DNA of 64,000 nucleotides from Cyrtodaria siliqua (Eukaryota; Mollusca; Bivalvia; Adapedonta; Hiatellidae). Both the position numbers and the translations under genes were made by a program. The notes beneath the pieces are model-generated. The model was given only the letters and a program-made list of their open reading frames with translations. It was not told the DNA's origin and made no database searches. Shown in pieces: positions 44,431 to 57,373 of the stretch; within the stretch, counting starts at the first letter, position 1; the number at the start of each line of letters is the position of its first letter. The stretch is from the NCBI GenBank assembly GCA_037043455.1, contig JAWPHD010003262.1:124001-188000 (forward strand), in the 5' to 3' direction.

Positions 44431-44740
44431 AGAAATGCTTTCACTTCTAGTTCAATTCTGTTTCATAATAATGATATTTTTTTAATCACATCTCTAAACA
44501 AAAGAAACGATGAGATGGGCGATATCATGTTTACTGTTAGTTTACCTTATTTTTTCTATAAATATTATGTGTTTATATGAATTATTGCTCAATATGTACT
44601 ATTTATTGTTATACACTCGTCATGTTATTATGTGTAAATTAAAATAAAACATAATTTGAATTTGAATTTAAACAATTGCAAAAACTACAATTTATTTGAT
44701 CAATTGTCTATAATCGATCGTTTGAATGTCTGTTATGTTT

Positions 44741-44851
44741 TGACAGTTGTCTGACATTCAGCTACATTGCCGTGTTTTGACAGTTGTCTGACATTCAGCT
44801 ACATTACTGTGTTGTGACAGTTGTCTGACATTCAGCTACATTGCTGTCTTA
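44741..44851. repeat. 37-bp tandem repeat, three copies
   Basis: TGACAGTTGTCTGACATTCA+GCTACATT.. starts at 44741, 44778 and 44815. The unit length equals that of the large array at 6.7-10.4 kb, but the sequence is unrelated. Confidence 0.9.
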
Positions 44852-45270
44852 TGATGCATTACCTAGTTTACGTCTTTGTGCCAAAAATGTCAGTTTTATA
44901 TCTGTAAATAATGTCAATTTGTTTTAACATATCGTGATTCTGTTTTATTTTCTTCTATGAAAATGATGCTAATCGGTTTCTTTTTGATCTGATCAAAGGT
45001 GATCAATGATTTTTTAAATGTTGTTCTATACTCATTCTTAGTTAATATTTTATAGATAGATTAGCATCATTTACATAGTCTTGATGAGTAATATATTTGC
45101 TAATATCGTTTGAGTTTGATGTTATTAGCTACTTTTAAAATATGTTGATAGTTTTATAACTATAGTCTCTTATAATTCTAATTAGAATGGCATGGCTATC
45201 TTATAATGTTTACGATTTATAATTTATGTTTGTATTTCTTGTAAACCATGATGAGACTTTCATTACGTGA
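44852..45270. other. No feature recognised
   Basis: AT-rich. Confidence 0.5.
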
Positions 45271-45545
45271 TCACGCCTTAATTCCATTAAGCGATGGGAA
45301 AGCTAAAATGAGCTAGATTTTATAACGGATATTTCGGCAATAAAACATGTTTAAAAACGTTTTTTACTGGAAAAAAAGTGATACTCTGCTTAAAATTAAA
45401 TGTGAAATCTTTTAATGTTACAATATGTAGACTTTTTAAGCCGAAATTAAGGTTTTATTTCAAACCCCAGCCAACCCCGTTTTAGCGTCTTTAGGACGGG
45501 GTTGGATGGGTATGAAAGTTAATAATCGGATCAAGTAATGAATAA
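45271..45545 (+). repeat. Third, partial copy of the upstream end of the duplication
   Basis: Matches 36575-36850: CCTTAATTCCATTAAGCGAT at the start and AACCCCGTTTTAGCGTCTTT..GGACGGGGTTGG near the end, then GTATGAAAGTTAATAATCGG. It is more diverged than copies A and B and stops before the exon. Confidence 0.7.
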
Positions 45546-46520
45546 AGAAATATATATATATGTTTCTATACATTGGCAACTTTATATCGATGTCCAACTC
45601 GTGCACACGGGATGTTTTACCAATTTGTTTTCACTTTTTAAGTAAAAATATATGACCTTCCTTTTAATATAGTTTCGCTTTCAATAGACTTTTTATAGCG
45701 TTGCTTGTTGTTTTCACTATATATATCATATGCACTTCATCATTTCTAAGGATTTTTATCTAGAAATGATTTCTTTTTTTGAATTAATCTTTATTTGGTC
45801 ATATATTCATTAAATAATTTTATTTTTCTTAACCACCGAATTGTTCATGACCACTTCCTTTTGCTGCTTGAATGATGGCATAACAATCGTCGAAACAACC
45901 ATCATGGAAATAACGCAACCATCGTGGAAATAACAATCGTGGTTTCCGCGTAAAGCATAATTTGCTGCAACTCTGCAGTTCTGAAGGTGATACTATTAAA
46001 TACCGATTACGCATATCTTTATTGTAATGTTAACATAGTGTGTGCTGGGAATGTATTCATATTTCCCTGAAATGTCAAGTTCGTGATATTTTTGTTTTGC
46101 ATCATCAGATATTAAATAAAGTAGACGATTAGTATGTAATGCCGTTCACATTTTGTCGTTATCTATTACAGAGAATAAAGAACAACATATAATACCAATA
46201 ATTTCAAACACGTCTGTAAAGATAACAAGGCTTAAAATGTTGTAATAAAATAAAACATTTGTTTTTAATATGTGTTTTGGTTGAATGTGTTCAGTGAATG
46301 CTCAATCTCCTGCTCGACTTTTATATCTACATTTACCTGATATGTTTAACAGTTTTGAATGCAATCTTCAAGAAAGTTCATAAGTATTGGTGGAGCTTAC
46401 AGAACTATCTAATGCCTAGGTTTTTGGTAAGACATTTGTTCGAGTATACGATATACTCACAGAAGTGTCTTTTTCGCAGTGAAATGTCATGACATGCTTA
46501 TAACAAGTTTTACCGGTAAA
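45546..46520. other. No gene; minor repeats
   Basis: Short repeats CATCATGGAAATAACG / CATCGTGGAAATAACA lie at 45901-45935. A small piece of the Penelope-like tail (GTGAATGCTCAATCTCCTGC, TCGACTTTTATATC) lies near 46293. The ORFs here show no motif. Confidence 0.45.
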
Positions 46521-46523
46521 TAT

Positions 46524-47030
46524 ATAGAGGATATTTGTTGTTCTGGAGTGAATAATATATTTTATTTCATCGAGAAGTGAGAAAACTATATTTTCACAAA
46601 TGCTTCCAACGAATGAAATTTACGCGGGGTATTCTATCGTAGAATAACATACAGATGTCTCTCTTCTTTGTGTATAAGACAGTTTGCGGAGGTCGTGTTA
46701 GAATTAGCGTTATCGGTGGATGACGTCGACGTTACCAACACGTTACTGACGTCATGACTCAACGCCACAGTTAGTTATTTTTGCGTTCGGAGTTAATTAT
46801 TAATATTTAGCGATTATGAATATTCTTTCACTGAGAAATCCCAATCTTTCACCTATAGAAATGTAATAAATAGAGGATATGTGTTGTTTTGGAGTGAATA
46901 ATATATTTTATTTCATCGAGAAGTGAGAAAAAATTATATTTTCACGAATGCGAAGCATGAGTGAAAATAGAAATGTTTTCTAACTTCTCGATGAAATAAA
47001 ATATGTTATTCACGACAAAACAACAAGTTT
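46524..47030. mobile_element. Foldback element plus half-copy
   Basis: TTGTTGTTCTGGAGTGAATA..ATTTTATTTCATCGAGAAGT (half, from about 46537) is repeated at 46880-46925. It is inverted at 46983-47025 (ACTTCTCGATGAAATAAAAT..GTTATTCACGACAAAACAAC). The loop is TTCACGAATGCGAAGCATGAGTGAAAA. Between the half and the full copy lies a stretch with three ATGACGTC/TGACGTCA sites (46721, 46748 and, downstream, 47140). Confidence 0.75.
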
Positions 47031-47174
47031 TCTTTTTATTTTATGATTTTACAGACAATTATTTAAGCAATTTCAGTAACTAAAACGTTTTACACACCTG
47101 GCTACGCGCCCTGTTCACGATAACGTAACGAAACGTTACATGACGTCACTTTTTTTTGAAACTGTTAACGTCAT

Positions 47175-48345
47175 AGAAAGAAAGTAATTAAATGAACAGT
47201 GGATTTAACAGTATAACAGTTGGAATATCTGTTAGATTTGTTACTGTGCATTTGTGTCGGTTGTACATTAAAAAAGTAGTCCCGGCAGCTACTGTGGAAA
47301 TAACACTGTATATTCCACAGTGTTGAATAACACTTTTATTTCACTGATAAAATACAGTATTTCATTAATTATCATAAAATAAATAATGTTATCTCTCTTC
47401 TTCATTTTTGTTGTAATTAGTATTTTGACTGTTACTTGCGATACTACAGCTTCCTAACCGCTACTTCCACAAAAATCCCTTTTGTTCATTTCGCTCATTG
47501 TTTTATCGTTTAGGGCAAGGCGTTTTACTAGAAACCATAAGCCACTGCACTGGCCATGGAATGGTAAGAAAATACCACACTGAAGGTTCCATGTTTACCA
47601 TCATATGCATACAATCTTCGGGATGGCTCTCGTACTATGTACATTTTAAATATTGAGTTCTTCTCACTCCGTGGCTAGAGGGCGTCATTTTTCACTACAG
47701 TCTCAATCAAACTGAGACAGCAATATGTTCGGTTTCAATGTGTTCGGCGATTTCCAAAGTTATCCTTTCAAACTCCTACGCATTACATATGTTAAGTTAC
47801 AACAATTAGCTACTGTAATTCGTAGACCGTCTCAAAAAGCGTGAATAGCGTATTGCTATAATATCAAGGTTTCTTCTCAGTGTCCATATAAATATGTAGA
47901 CTCATTATGTAGCACATATTCGATACTTCTATAGCATGTTAAATGGAATGTAGCGACATAACCAAACATCGTATTATTGAGAGTTCTGAAAAACTGCGAA
48001 AATAGCGAAAAGAATAATCAAAATCGGATGATAAACAAAGCAGATATGATCATTTGAAGGTTATATATATATCTGCTAATTCTTTCACCTTTTCCCAAGT
48101 TTATCAAAACTCAGCAATCGGCACTTATTTCTAATTTCCCTTGATGCTTTAATTTCGCGAGAAATGCTTTGTGGTCATTCTTATTTCTAATTTCCCATGG
48201 TGATTGGATTTCGCGAGAGAATAACACATGTTCTGTAGTTTTTCATGCGTAGCATTTTGGGCGACTTCTCTTCTAAAACTATTGGATGGATTTTCCTAAA
48301 AATTTACAGGAATGTTGTTCTTGATGTCTAGTTGTATTTATGGTA
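47175..48345. other. No gene recognised
   Basis: AT-rich. TTTCTAATTTCCC..ATTTCGCGAGA is present twice (about 48128 and 48182), and a repeat piece shared with 44.4 kb lies at 47805-47890. Confidence 0.45.
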
Positions 48346-48356
48346 TATATATTTAT

Positions 48357-48433
48357 TTTCTTTGAATTTTTTTTGAATTGTTTTTTTTTTTATTTTTTTT
48401 TATATATTTTTTTTTATTTTTATTTTTTTTATT
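48357..48433. repeat. T-rich low-complexity tract
   Basis: Long T runs broken by single A. The lysine-rich reverse ORF covering it is an artefact. Confidence 0.9.
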
Positions 48434-48554
48434 GTCTTTATTTATTATATAAATGCCTAATATTAGAACATATATAAAATAGGGAAAATATAGCATTTTG
48501 TAAAATTCAAACAAAATTAAAGAATTTAAGCATAATGGTAGGGTTCCAAAAACC

Positions 48555-49270
48555 AATATTAAATCTCAATATGCATGATGACCTATACTTTTAATTGCAT
48601 AATAGATGCTATTACTATATGTTCAAATAAGTGTCTAGGAAGTTTGAACAAATTCTGTTGTTAAGAACCTAACAAAAAAGGAAAATATACCATTTCCATA
48701 TAATTTCATACGAAACTTGGCCTTTTAGCATAGGGGTAGAGTTTCAACAAAAATTCTAAACAAGCATGGGGACCTACCATTTTTATTGCAGATTTTGTTT
48801 TTATATATGTTAAACTATGTGCTTAGAAAGTTTAAACAAATTCTCTTATGGGAACATACAAAAAAAAGGAAATTGTATCATTATGGGCTAATTTGTGCAT
48901 AAATTCTTGTAATGGTCTAAACAGATTTTGTAAAAAAATATAGGTTTAACATAAAGATGAGCTTTAAATGTTATTATAATTAAGTGTTTTTTACTTTAAT
49001 AGAATTGTAACAGAATTGTGACCAAGGAATAAATGATTAGACGTCAAAAATGTCTTATTTAGCTATTTCATGGACTTGTTCATCTTTTTGGACAGAATGA
49101 CATGATGGTGGCATTACGCATTATTTTTTAAAATTTTAACAATCATGGTGACCTACCATTATTTTTGCATTTTCTGTCTATATATATAACAGACTTACTA
49201 TACAAAAATTTAAAGAAAATCTCTTATGCAGAAAAAACTATAGAAAATGTCTTTAAAACGTATATGTTCC
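48555..49270 (+). repeat. Diverged tandem repeat, period about 190 bp
   Basis: GATGACCTATACTTTTAATT (48578), GGGGACCTACCATTTTTATT (48768), a worn unit near 48958 and GGTGACCTACCATTATTTTT (49147) are 189-190 bp apart. TTTGAACAAATTCTGTTGTT, TTTAAACAAATTCTCTTATG and TTTAAAGAAAATCTCTTATG recur in phase. About four old units. Confidence 0.65.
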
Positions 49271-49639
49271 AACTTCTTTTTTGAAATCAATAAATTTTAG
49301 TAATACACAACCATTTTTTTATTTCCAGTAACAACTGTAGCCCACCAGAAGATTGATTAACGTTATTAATTCTGGCTCCTGTACAAATGATTATCCAATT
49401 ATGCCGATTGTCATACTTATATAGCTATTCTGATGGTTAAATGCTACGTTTTAGAGTTAAGATAGGTAATCAAAAACATGTAATTGTGAAATTTATCTCC
49501 AACTGTAAACGAAGAGTGTCAAATGGACCTGTTCAGAACGCTCCCGTTAAATAAATAGTACAAATTGAAGGTACTTACATGAATGGTATACTATTCCATA
49601 ATAAAATGCAATTATTTATATATCCAATCTCAGATATTA
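49271..49639. other. No feature recognised
   Basis: AT-rich spacer before duplication copy B. Confidence 0.5.
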
Positions 49640-52600
49640 TTTCACAACCTAGCTAACCCCGTTTTCGCTTCTTGGAGAAGGGGTTGGATGGGTTATGAAA
49701 GTTAATACTCGTACCACGTAATGGTAATGACAAGGAAAACAATGATGGACGAACACAAAAACACTAATACACATGTTAAAGAATTTGGTAAAGTGTTCAT
49801 ATATCTTTTCTTTAAACAGGCAAACATGTTATACAGAAATTAACTATAAAAAGCAATAACTGGACGCACAAATTGCTTCATAATTTTAAATGTACATACT
49901 GTAAATATTATTACAAAGAATCGTAGCTGGAATAATTACAGGTGTAATTTTACAAATTGCAATTTCAATAGCAGATTTCTGGTTATATAGTTGTTGATAG
50001 TTTCTAAGTTGGGTTTCAGTGAAGCTGTTTTGTATTTCTTTCGTTGGGTTTCCACGTGTATGCGTCGGGATATGGTTTCTGCCATTAAACAACATCTGAT
50101 TTTCGCGTATATTGGTCATTTGTAACTGCGACTATGCTTATATATCTTTGAACACGTATGTGTTCTGTGCCACTTATAACGGCTATAGTTCGCTTGCATG
50201 CAAGCCAACTCGGCATTCTATCGAAAATCGTTACAATAAGAGATGCATAGTCTTGATGCATTAAAGGCTACTTGTGGAAATGATTGTGTGTTTTGAAAGA
50301 TCTTTGAATATATTGGATAGTTTGTGCAAAATAAAAACCTTTGATCTATTTATTGAGTGTCAAAAAGATGTTCAGACTCCATTTGAGAGGCTTATTTATA
50401 GTCAATGAGTAGTGATTAATTATAAATAACGTTCTGCAATAGTTAATAACTTTAAAATTAAATAGATTATTTTTACGAAACGTTTAATCCAAGAAAGCGA
50501 ACAATATAGATTTCGTCCATTCGACTTTTATCGTTTCAGTGTGTTTTACCTATATGGTTCTCGTGTAAATGACTACATATTACTTTTACTAATTCCGTTG
50601 ACGATAGGCAATGCAGACATTTCGTGAGATGCTCTACATTTGGCGAATTTGTATATTTATACTTTGGTTAGCCGGAAGTTTTACCGCAGTGTTAGGTGAA
50701 GATGAAGGTAAGAATGTCATGTTCGAACTTATTTGTTATTACTTATTTTTTATTACCTATTTCTTATCACCTATTTGTTAAGGGCGGGTTAATGAAAAAA
50801 ACATGGCGGATATTTCGTTGATAAGTTATTTACTATATGCTTGTTTTTAGCATACTGACCAATCTATCTTATATTTTCAAAGCTGAAATTCACTCTGAGT
50901 GTGTTATGTTGGCGCATTCTAAGTGAATTACAGCTTTGTATGAACTTATTATATGCTGGTACCGTTGGAGACAGGTGATTTGAATATTTTTTTAATTTAC
51001 TGTCGTTATTGACAAGATATTTGTCTCGTTTAGAATGAAATTTGCTTTGATTTATTGATTGTTATTATTGAGATATTAAAGGTATTGTCTACTGGTGCGT
51101 TAGCTGTTTGGTTCGATTCAGAATATATATAAATAAGCATGTGTATCTATCATGACCGGACGTCATTAACACAATCGTTATTTATTTTTTTCATTTTTTT
51201 TATTTTTTTTTAAGGAAGATGATTACATTTTAAAAGCATATTTAGTTCTGATGAATACTGTAGAATGTAATTCCTTTACAACATAGGTTAAACAGTTTAT
51301 CTGAAATCGGATTCGCATTTATATCAACTGATTTATCTTTACCACCGGCACATAGCAAAGACATCAATCAAGGGATTGACAATAAACCGGGGGGAAATAA
51401 CACAATAGGACTAAATTACATTTTTTCCAAACGGTTTACAACAATTAGCGACTGTAATTTGTAGAACGTCTCAAAAAATGCGAATAGTGTATTGCTATGT
51501 AATAACGCAGTATGGCATATAGCTGCAAAATGCCATCTATATGGCTCACTGCATGGCTTACTGCTGCAGTATGGTATACTGCGTCGAAAGATGTAACGCA
51601 GTGCTACATGTGTACTTTTTCATATGACAAAGACAGACAAAATCTGCGAAAAAAAATTAAAGCTGGAAATCTGAAAACTTGTTCAAAATTATATTAAATT
51701 ACAGAACTTACAATAGTAGTAAGAATGAAAAAAAAAGTATTTTCTTGATAATTTAATGGTTTTGTTTGATTTATCCAGATTTATTTTGTTGGGAAAGGGT
51801 GTTTGTTTAGTTAGTTACGCACTATGCAATATTTTTCCACATGGCATACTGCGAACCTACATGTGGTCTTCGAGTTCGCCTGCTATTGTTCTAGCAGTTA
51901 CAAGACATAATATCTTAAACAATTTAAACTATTAAGTAATAATCGATTGGACGTGTACAAATTGTTAAAGAAAACAGGCATTTATTACAATATACGTATT
52001 CTGGGTCAGTTTTGTGAAGATTGGGGTGAAGTGAATTAATCTAGGTAGTGAAATCAGATTAAATATCCATTCAAAGGAACTTTCAAAATTACAACTAAAT
52101 AGGAATTAATTCTAGAAATGTGATTGTTGACTTCGGGTAACTGACCTTTCCTAGAACAAAACGCAGAAACACTTCCTTTTATACCCCTAAAAACGAAGTT
52201 TGAGAAAGGTATACTAGAGCTACCATGGCGGACGGTCTGTTGGTCATTCGGTTGGGCGGTCGACGGTCAGTCGGTCGGTATATTTGTTGCAGAAATTTTG
52301 TGGAGCGAACTACTTCTAAATTTCTAAATATGTCGACTTCAAACTTGAGCAAGTGTACACGTGTCGAAACACTGTAATATGTCTGTTCAAATTATACGTG
52401 GACTTTTTCGATATCGTACTCATTTATTAACGTAAACCTTTAAGATTCATATATCTTTAATCCAACTCATAAGAAATCAAATGATTTAAACAAAAAATCG
52501 ATACCATGTCTAGTTACGTTGAAATGAATGATATAATAGGACGAAAAACACATCTACGGAGCAGTCCAAAATGTGACGTCTGTATTTCATAACTGCATTT

Positions 52601-53240
52601 CGGAAATTGCTAAACGCAAAATAAATCGTCGGCAAAAATACACAAAACTAAAGTAGCATTGTCACTGGTATTCCAAAATTACAATTATGAATACTTTATA
52701 AATATTGAACAAGGAAAACTATGATAAATATAAATAAGTAGACGAATACTTCCTTCCTTTTAAGTTGAAATTGACGACGTCAGAAAAAATCACGGAGCAC
52801 TAAAATGTTAATAAGAAACTAAAGAATAGGAACTTTTAATAAAACAAAAAGTTGAATATAAAAATGAAATACAAAACCATAAAATTTTAAAATCTTACAT
52901 ATTTAATTCAAACTATATATGTTAATAGATTAAGATTACCGATATATTTTCAATAAACATGACTTTTGGAATGACTATGCTATTTTCTTTTACATATTTG
53001 GAATATGTATGCTAATCTCGATGGAATTCGTCTAATTTCTTTCCAAAGCTGTGATATACTTATAAAACATGATTATTCAACAATGCTGTAAAATATTTAT
53101 TTAATGCAAACCATGAATAATACAATAATCTAATTAAATAACAATTACGTCTGTTATTTCTTGTATTTTTCATCATTTATAACGTTAGGTTGTTTTCGGT
53201 TTTCACGGCGAAGCCATTGCACACAAATGAGTGCTCCGTG
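49640..53240 (+). repeat. Segmental duplication, copy B
   Basis: Pairs with copy A (36765-40974), about 12.8 kb away in direct orientation. Private features of B: a 35-bp insertion near 50100 (TTTCGCGTATATTGGTCATT), a 220-bp insertion directly after the exon (about 50719-50937) with its own inverted ends (AAAGCTGAAATTCACT / AAGTGAATTACAGCTTT), and 350 bp at 51873-52221 in place of the Penelope-like copy. The reverse ORF at 49886-50119 is not in the same frame as its counterpart in A. Confidence 0.9.
50611..50707 (+). CDS. Putative first coding exon, signal peptide (copy B)
   Basis: Same structure as 37699-37795: ATG at 50611, 32 codons plus one base, donor GATGAAG|GTAAGAATG, phase 1. Residue 28 is Leu (TTA) where A has Ile (ATA); all other codons are the same. 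The 200 bases upstream are also nearly identical. Beyond the donor the sequence is shared for only about ten bases, and then each copy has a different insertion. If the gene is real, the remaining exons of B should lie to the right or have been lost. None was recognised within the window. Confidence 0.45.
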
Positions 53241-53249
53241 GCGGCTACA

Positions 53250-53720
53250 TTGGGGTTATAAAATCTCGTATTTCTTGAAATCTGTTTCAAATAATGTTAT
53301 AATATTTACAGATATGAAAGTGAAAATATCAACCTTTATCGCTATATAATTTAATTTACTTGATAATAACTATTAAAAATGTCCACGTAATATTTGAACG
53401 GCCCTCGTATTTAGTATAAGCAAACTTGTGGAGCAACTACTTCATCAGTTTTCGAGATATTGGTTGTAAACTTCGTATACATGATCTACATAAAGTGGAG
53501 CTGTGCGTGACATAAATTTGGTGCGGCTCAGTGTATGCCGCGTAGAGTTATTGCCCTCGGACTTATCTGAAGTCATTTTTAATTTACTCAAGAAATGTTG
53601 CGGAGCAAACAACTTCAACAATTTTCAAGATATTGGTTTGAACTTTGATATATAACACGTTCTCATTTGGTTTGACCCTTTTCTGATTGGGCCAAAATTG
53701 CGAGAATTTACTGCAATAGT
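53250..53720 (+). repeat. Imperfect dispersed repeats
   Basis: AACTTGTGGAGCAACTACTT..TTTTCGAGATATTGG (53427) and AATGTTGCGGAGCAAACAAC..TTTTCAAGATATTGG (53594) repeat the start of the second duplication block (TTTTGTGGAGCGAACTACTT at 40026 and 52306). From memory, this motif is widespread in bivalve genomes. Confidence 0.55.
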
Positions 53721-53807
53721 TGGAAAACTAGCAATTTAGTTCACTAAAACTTTTTTTTCTCAATTTAGCCCTGTTTATAAGTAAACAGTGCTACCCTAGA
53801 GTTAATT

Positions 53808-54496
53808 GACTGAATTCAGCCACACTCCGATGGAGTAAACAGTGAACTATTAATTTATTTATTTTTGCTTTTACCTAACTTTCTATTATCTTCTTATCAA
53901 TATTGGCTGAATTCAGCCAGCTGAACAAAGCAACGGCTTACAAATACATGTTTTGTTTTCTCCGCTGATCTGTTTTACTTCACCTTTCCTGTATGATACT
54001 TTAACCACACACAGGTACTGGCTAAATTCAGTCGCTTAATTTTTGCACAACTTTCGGATATGGTTATACAGTGAATTATTAATTAGTGCTGCATTGGAAC
54101 CTGTATTGGAACTTGTTTTATTTTACCCAACTTTTTATTTACTTCTTATCAATACTTGCTGAATTCAGCCAGCTAAACAAAACAAGGGCTTGCAAATACA
54201 TGTTTTACTTTCTCCACTGATCTGTTTTGCTTCACCTTTCCTGTATGATGCTTAAAGAACACAAAGGTTCTGGCTGAATTCAGTCGCGTATGTTTCGTCG
54301 TCAGAGTATATTCAACACCAATAACAGTTCAATAACTGGAGTTTTCATATAAACCAATCGTAAACATTTTTGTCTAAAACCATCGGCTGAATTCAGCCGA
54401 TAAAAAAGAAAAACAGCTACAAGTATGAGATATATGTTTTTGACTTGATACGACCACAATGAATCACTGGTTGAACGATACTGGCTGAATTCAGCC
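53808..54496. repeat. Cluster of seven GGCTGAATTCAGCC palindromes
   Basis: Perfect 14-bp palindromes at 53905, 54385 and 54483; one- or two-base variants at 53808, 54020, 54157 and 54272. Part of the spacing comes from a 252-bp tandem duplication (GCTGAATTCAGCCAGCT at 53906 and 54158, with CCTTTCCTGTATGATACTTT / CCTTTCCTGTATGATGCTTA following). The sites at 54385 and 54483 lie outside that duplication. Confidence 0.85.
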
Positions 54497-54499
54497 GCT

Positions 54500-56280
54500 T
54501 ATATGTTGTTGAACAACTGTCTTTAGAATAAGAAACAGAACTGATTGAACACAGTCTAAGAGTGTCAGGTTATGCTGACGCTATCATAATCATGAATTTT
54601 ATATTTACTAAAAGACCGAATGTTGATTTTGTTTTGTAAGGGCTGTGCACATGGTAGGTATATTATGCAGTTGACTACCTATAACATTCGATGAGTGCAT
54701 CATTCGATGGACATTTTGGATTATATTATTTTCTTTTATTTCTTCTGATGACATTATATTACTGAACAAAGTTATAATTCTAATACAGGCCTATAATATT
54801 GTTAAACAAACGGTATTTGCCATTGCAACTTCAAGCTGAACAGATCGCTTATGATTTACAAGGATCCTAGATTTGTGTTTGGTTATACACCAACGACAAC
54901 AGTTTTATTAAAAGTATCTCTACCACTTTAAGTAGGGAAACAGAAACTATTTCTAATGCGAATTACGAACTCCTTTGTTTTCGAGTCATGCAACCGTCGG
55001 TGCACTTGATAGTAGTTTAGGCGTGTTACTGTATGTTGGAACACCATTTGAATTATGATGTAAAAATGTAAAAAGCAATCGTCCTGATTTCAAATTATAG
55101 TTAGAAGTATTTACTTTATTTATAATACAAGACACAATTTACTTTGGTCTTATATGTAATAAATGTTTCAATGTTGCACGTAGTATATTTTTAATTTCAC
55201 AGTTACATATATTATGGTTGCATCAATGTTATAAATAATATAATATATATAAGTTATTGACAAGAGCGATCTAACAATAAATAATTGTACTGCATGTGTC
55301 GATTCAGTTTGCTAATAATTTATTTTTTGAAAAAAAAAGAAGAGATATGCCCCACTCCTATATCAGAATCTAAAGGTTAACTCGATACCCGTGGGAGGTA
55401 TAAATGGCATTTTAAGCTTAATTGACGTCAACCATCAATGTTAATGTTAACCAATACTTATGTCAACAAATTTTCAGCAAACTGAAACGTCGTTTATTGA
55501 ATGAATTATCAAAATATCAAGCATGATTGTGGTTTAACGGCATATCATATATGTATAAAAGCCTTTATGCTATTGTTTTCAAAAAACGGTATTTGACTGC
55601 CATACTATTTAATATAATTCTGTTTAATAAACTAAAAAAAAGCTTTCTGTCAGAAACACTTGACTCAGTTTTCTGTTATGCCTCGTGAAATGAAGAAAAA
55701 GATGAAATTATATTTTTATTTTTAATAATTTAAAAATAAATATTTAAAACATTTCTAACTTTAAAAAACACACATGATATTTTAAATTGTTTCCAGACTA
55801 TGGATATGTAATCAATTTTACTACTCTAAAAGCTTGAAGAAGTTTCTTCGAAGCCATGTGCTAACTGTTGTGTTATGTAAACAAACTACATGTTAACATA
55901 CATGCATTTAGAATATTGCATTATTAAAACTCCAATATATCTTTGTAGCGTAATGTTCATATTTAAATTATTTATATTTATTTACAAAATATCATTAACC
56001 TCTTATATATATGCGAAGCCCCAACCGGAAAACCCACACACCCACATTTGGGCGCCAATTTAGAATTGGGTATTCTGATAATCTGTTTATGGAAGAATAA
56101 TCAAAAAGGGATATCAAAAATATTGGTTTTAAAAATATAAATTGGGCGCAATTAAATACGTAAATACATTCAATATGTAAGGTGAACTAATCGATTAAAC
56201 TTTGTAAACCATGAACGTTTCGTTTACGTGAAGTAACAGAATGCGTTACGGCCGCGTTTTACGACATTGTACTCTCGCGA
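54500..56280. other. No gene recognised
   Basis: Very AT-rich. One unusual GC-richer stretch lies at 56012-56058 (GCGAAGCCCCAACCGGAAAA, CCCACATTTGGGCGCC). Confidence 0.45.
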
Positions 56281-56289
56281 TTTTGTCTC

Positions 56290-56368
56290 GGGTACATTTA
56301 TGTATATTTGGGGGCCTTTCTGGATTTCGATGATATTCGGGTACGTTTCTGTATACATAAATGTACCC
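56290..56368. repeat. 17-bp perfect inverted repeat
   Basis: GGGTACATTTATGTATA (56290-56306) and TATACATAAATGTACCC (56352-56368). The spacer and right flank contain related pieces (GGGCCTTTCTGG, GGGTGCCTTTCTGT). The ORFs on both strands here reflect this symmetry. Confidence 0.85.
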
Positions 56369-56369
56369 C

Positions 56370-57370
56370 GGGTGCCTTTCTGTAGTACCCGGTACGACAA
56401 TGACTCCATCAGCGTGAGCAATGTGTGTGAGTTAAAACATGTCTGCACTTGATTGCTAAAAATGCGAAGCAGGAAAAATGAAATTAAGAATACTTCATCA
56501 ACAATATGTAACATGTTTTTTGATAGATCGAATGAGCTAATCGTCAAAAGTTTTCAAGGAGTAACCTGTTACTTAAGTGGCATGTGACATGTAAGTGAAC
56601 ATTCTGGCCAGATAGTTGCTAATGCGATAAACAACTGACCACACTCGATTATTTTCAGACAAAGAACCGATGGCATCCGCAAATGACTGAGCGGCATCTC
56701 GCGAATAATGAGTCTTAACGAATGAGCGTCTCTGTGACAATGAGGGACCGTATAAAATGCGGATCGTCTACAATGAGGGACTGTTTAAAATGGGATCCCA
56801 TTGGATACGACTAAAAAATTTAATAATTTTTTTAGTAAAAATTAAATTTTGTAGTAGGGCTGACTTTTTGGAACCGGTCGCGTTCGGACAACAAACATAT
56901 TTTATATGATGACCTTAGTGTCATTCAGTATAAACATAATACATCATTCACACCATTATTTTTTACAGAATGATATCTTCCAAATCGATGCACTATTTTA
57001 CGTTTTCATTACGATTTCATCGTGCTGCAAGATTTGATTTTAACGAGTAATTCTATTTTCGTATAACAATTATACACACTATAATTATGAGGAAAAAAAA
57101 CAATTGTAGATTAAAGGTCAAATGCTTATGCTACGTACAATATAGCACATTGTGAAAACAGCTATAGTTTTATTACTAAAGCATTTTAAATAAGAATTAC
57201 ATTCGATCTAGTTTTGTAAAAACCACCTAAGAGCATCTGGGCGCAGAGCTTAATTGTATAGACGTATTGCAACGGCATTGCTTTGAACACAGCAACTTAA
57301 ATTTACTCGCACTACTTCAGTGTACTTGCGGAAAGTATAATTACATTACAAACTTATAGCCAACTTAATT
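56370..57370. other. No feature recognised; may include a 3' untranslated region
   Basis: AT-rich. If the exon ending at 57374 is genuine, its reverse-strand 3' untranslated region lies at the right end of this stretch. GAATGAGGGACCGTATAAAATG-like sequence occurs twice near 56740-56795. Confidence 0.4.
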
Positions 57371-57373
57371 CTT

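Noticed and set aside
48353..48556. Lysine-rich 67-codon reverse ORF
   Set aside because: It is produced by a T-rich low-complexity tract.
56224..56547. 107-codon reverse ORF
   Set aside because: It spans a 17-bp inverted repeat and related direct repeats, and the opposite strand gives a mirrored ORF; no domain seen.
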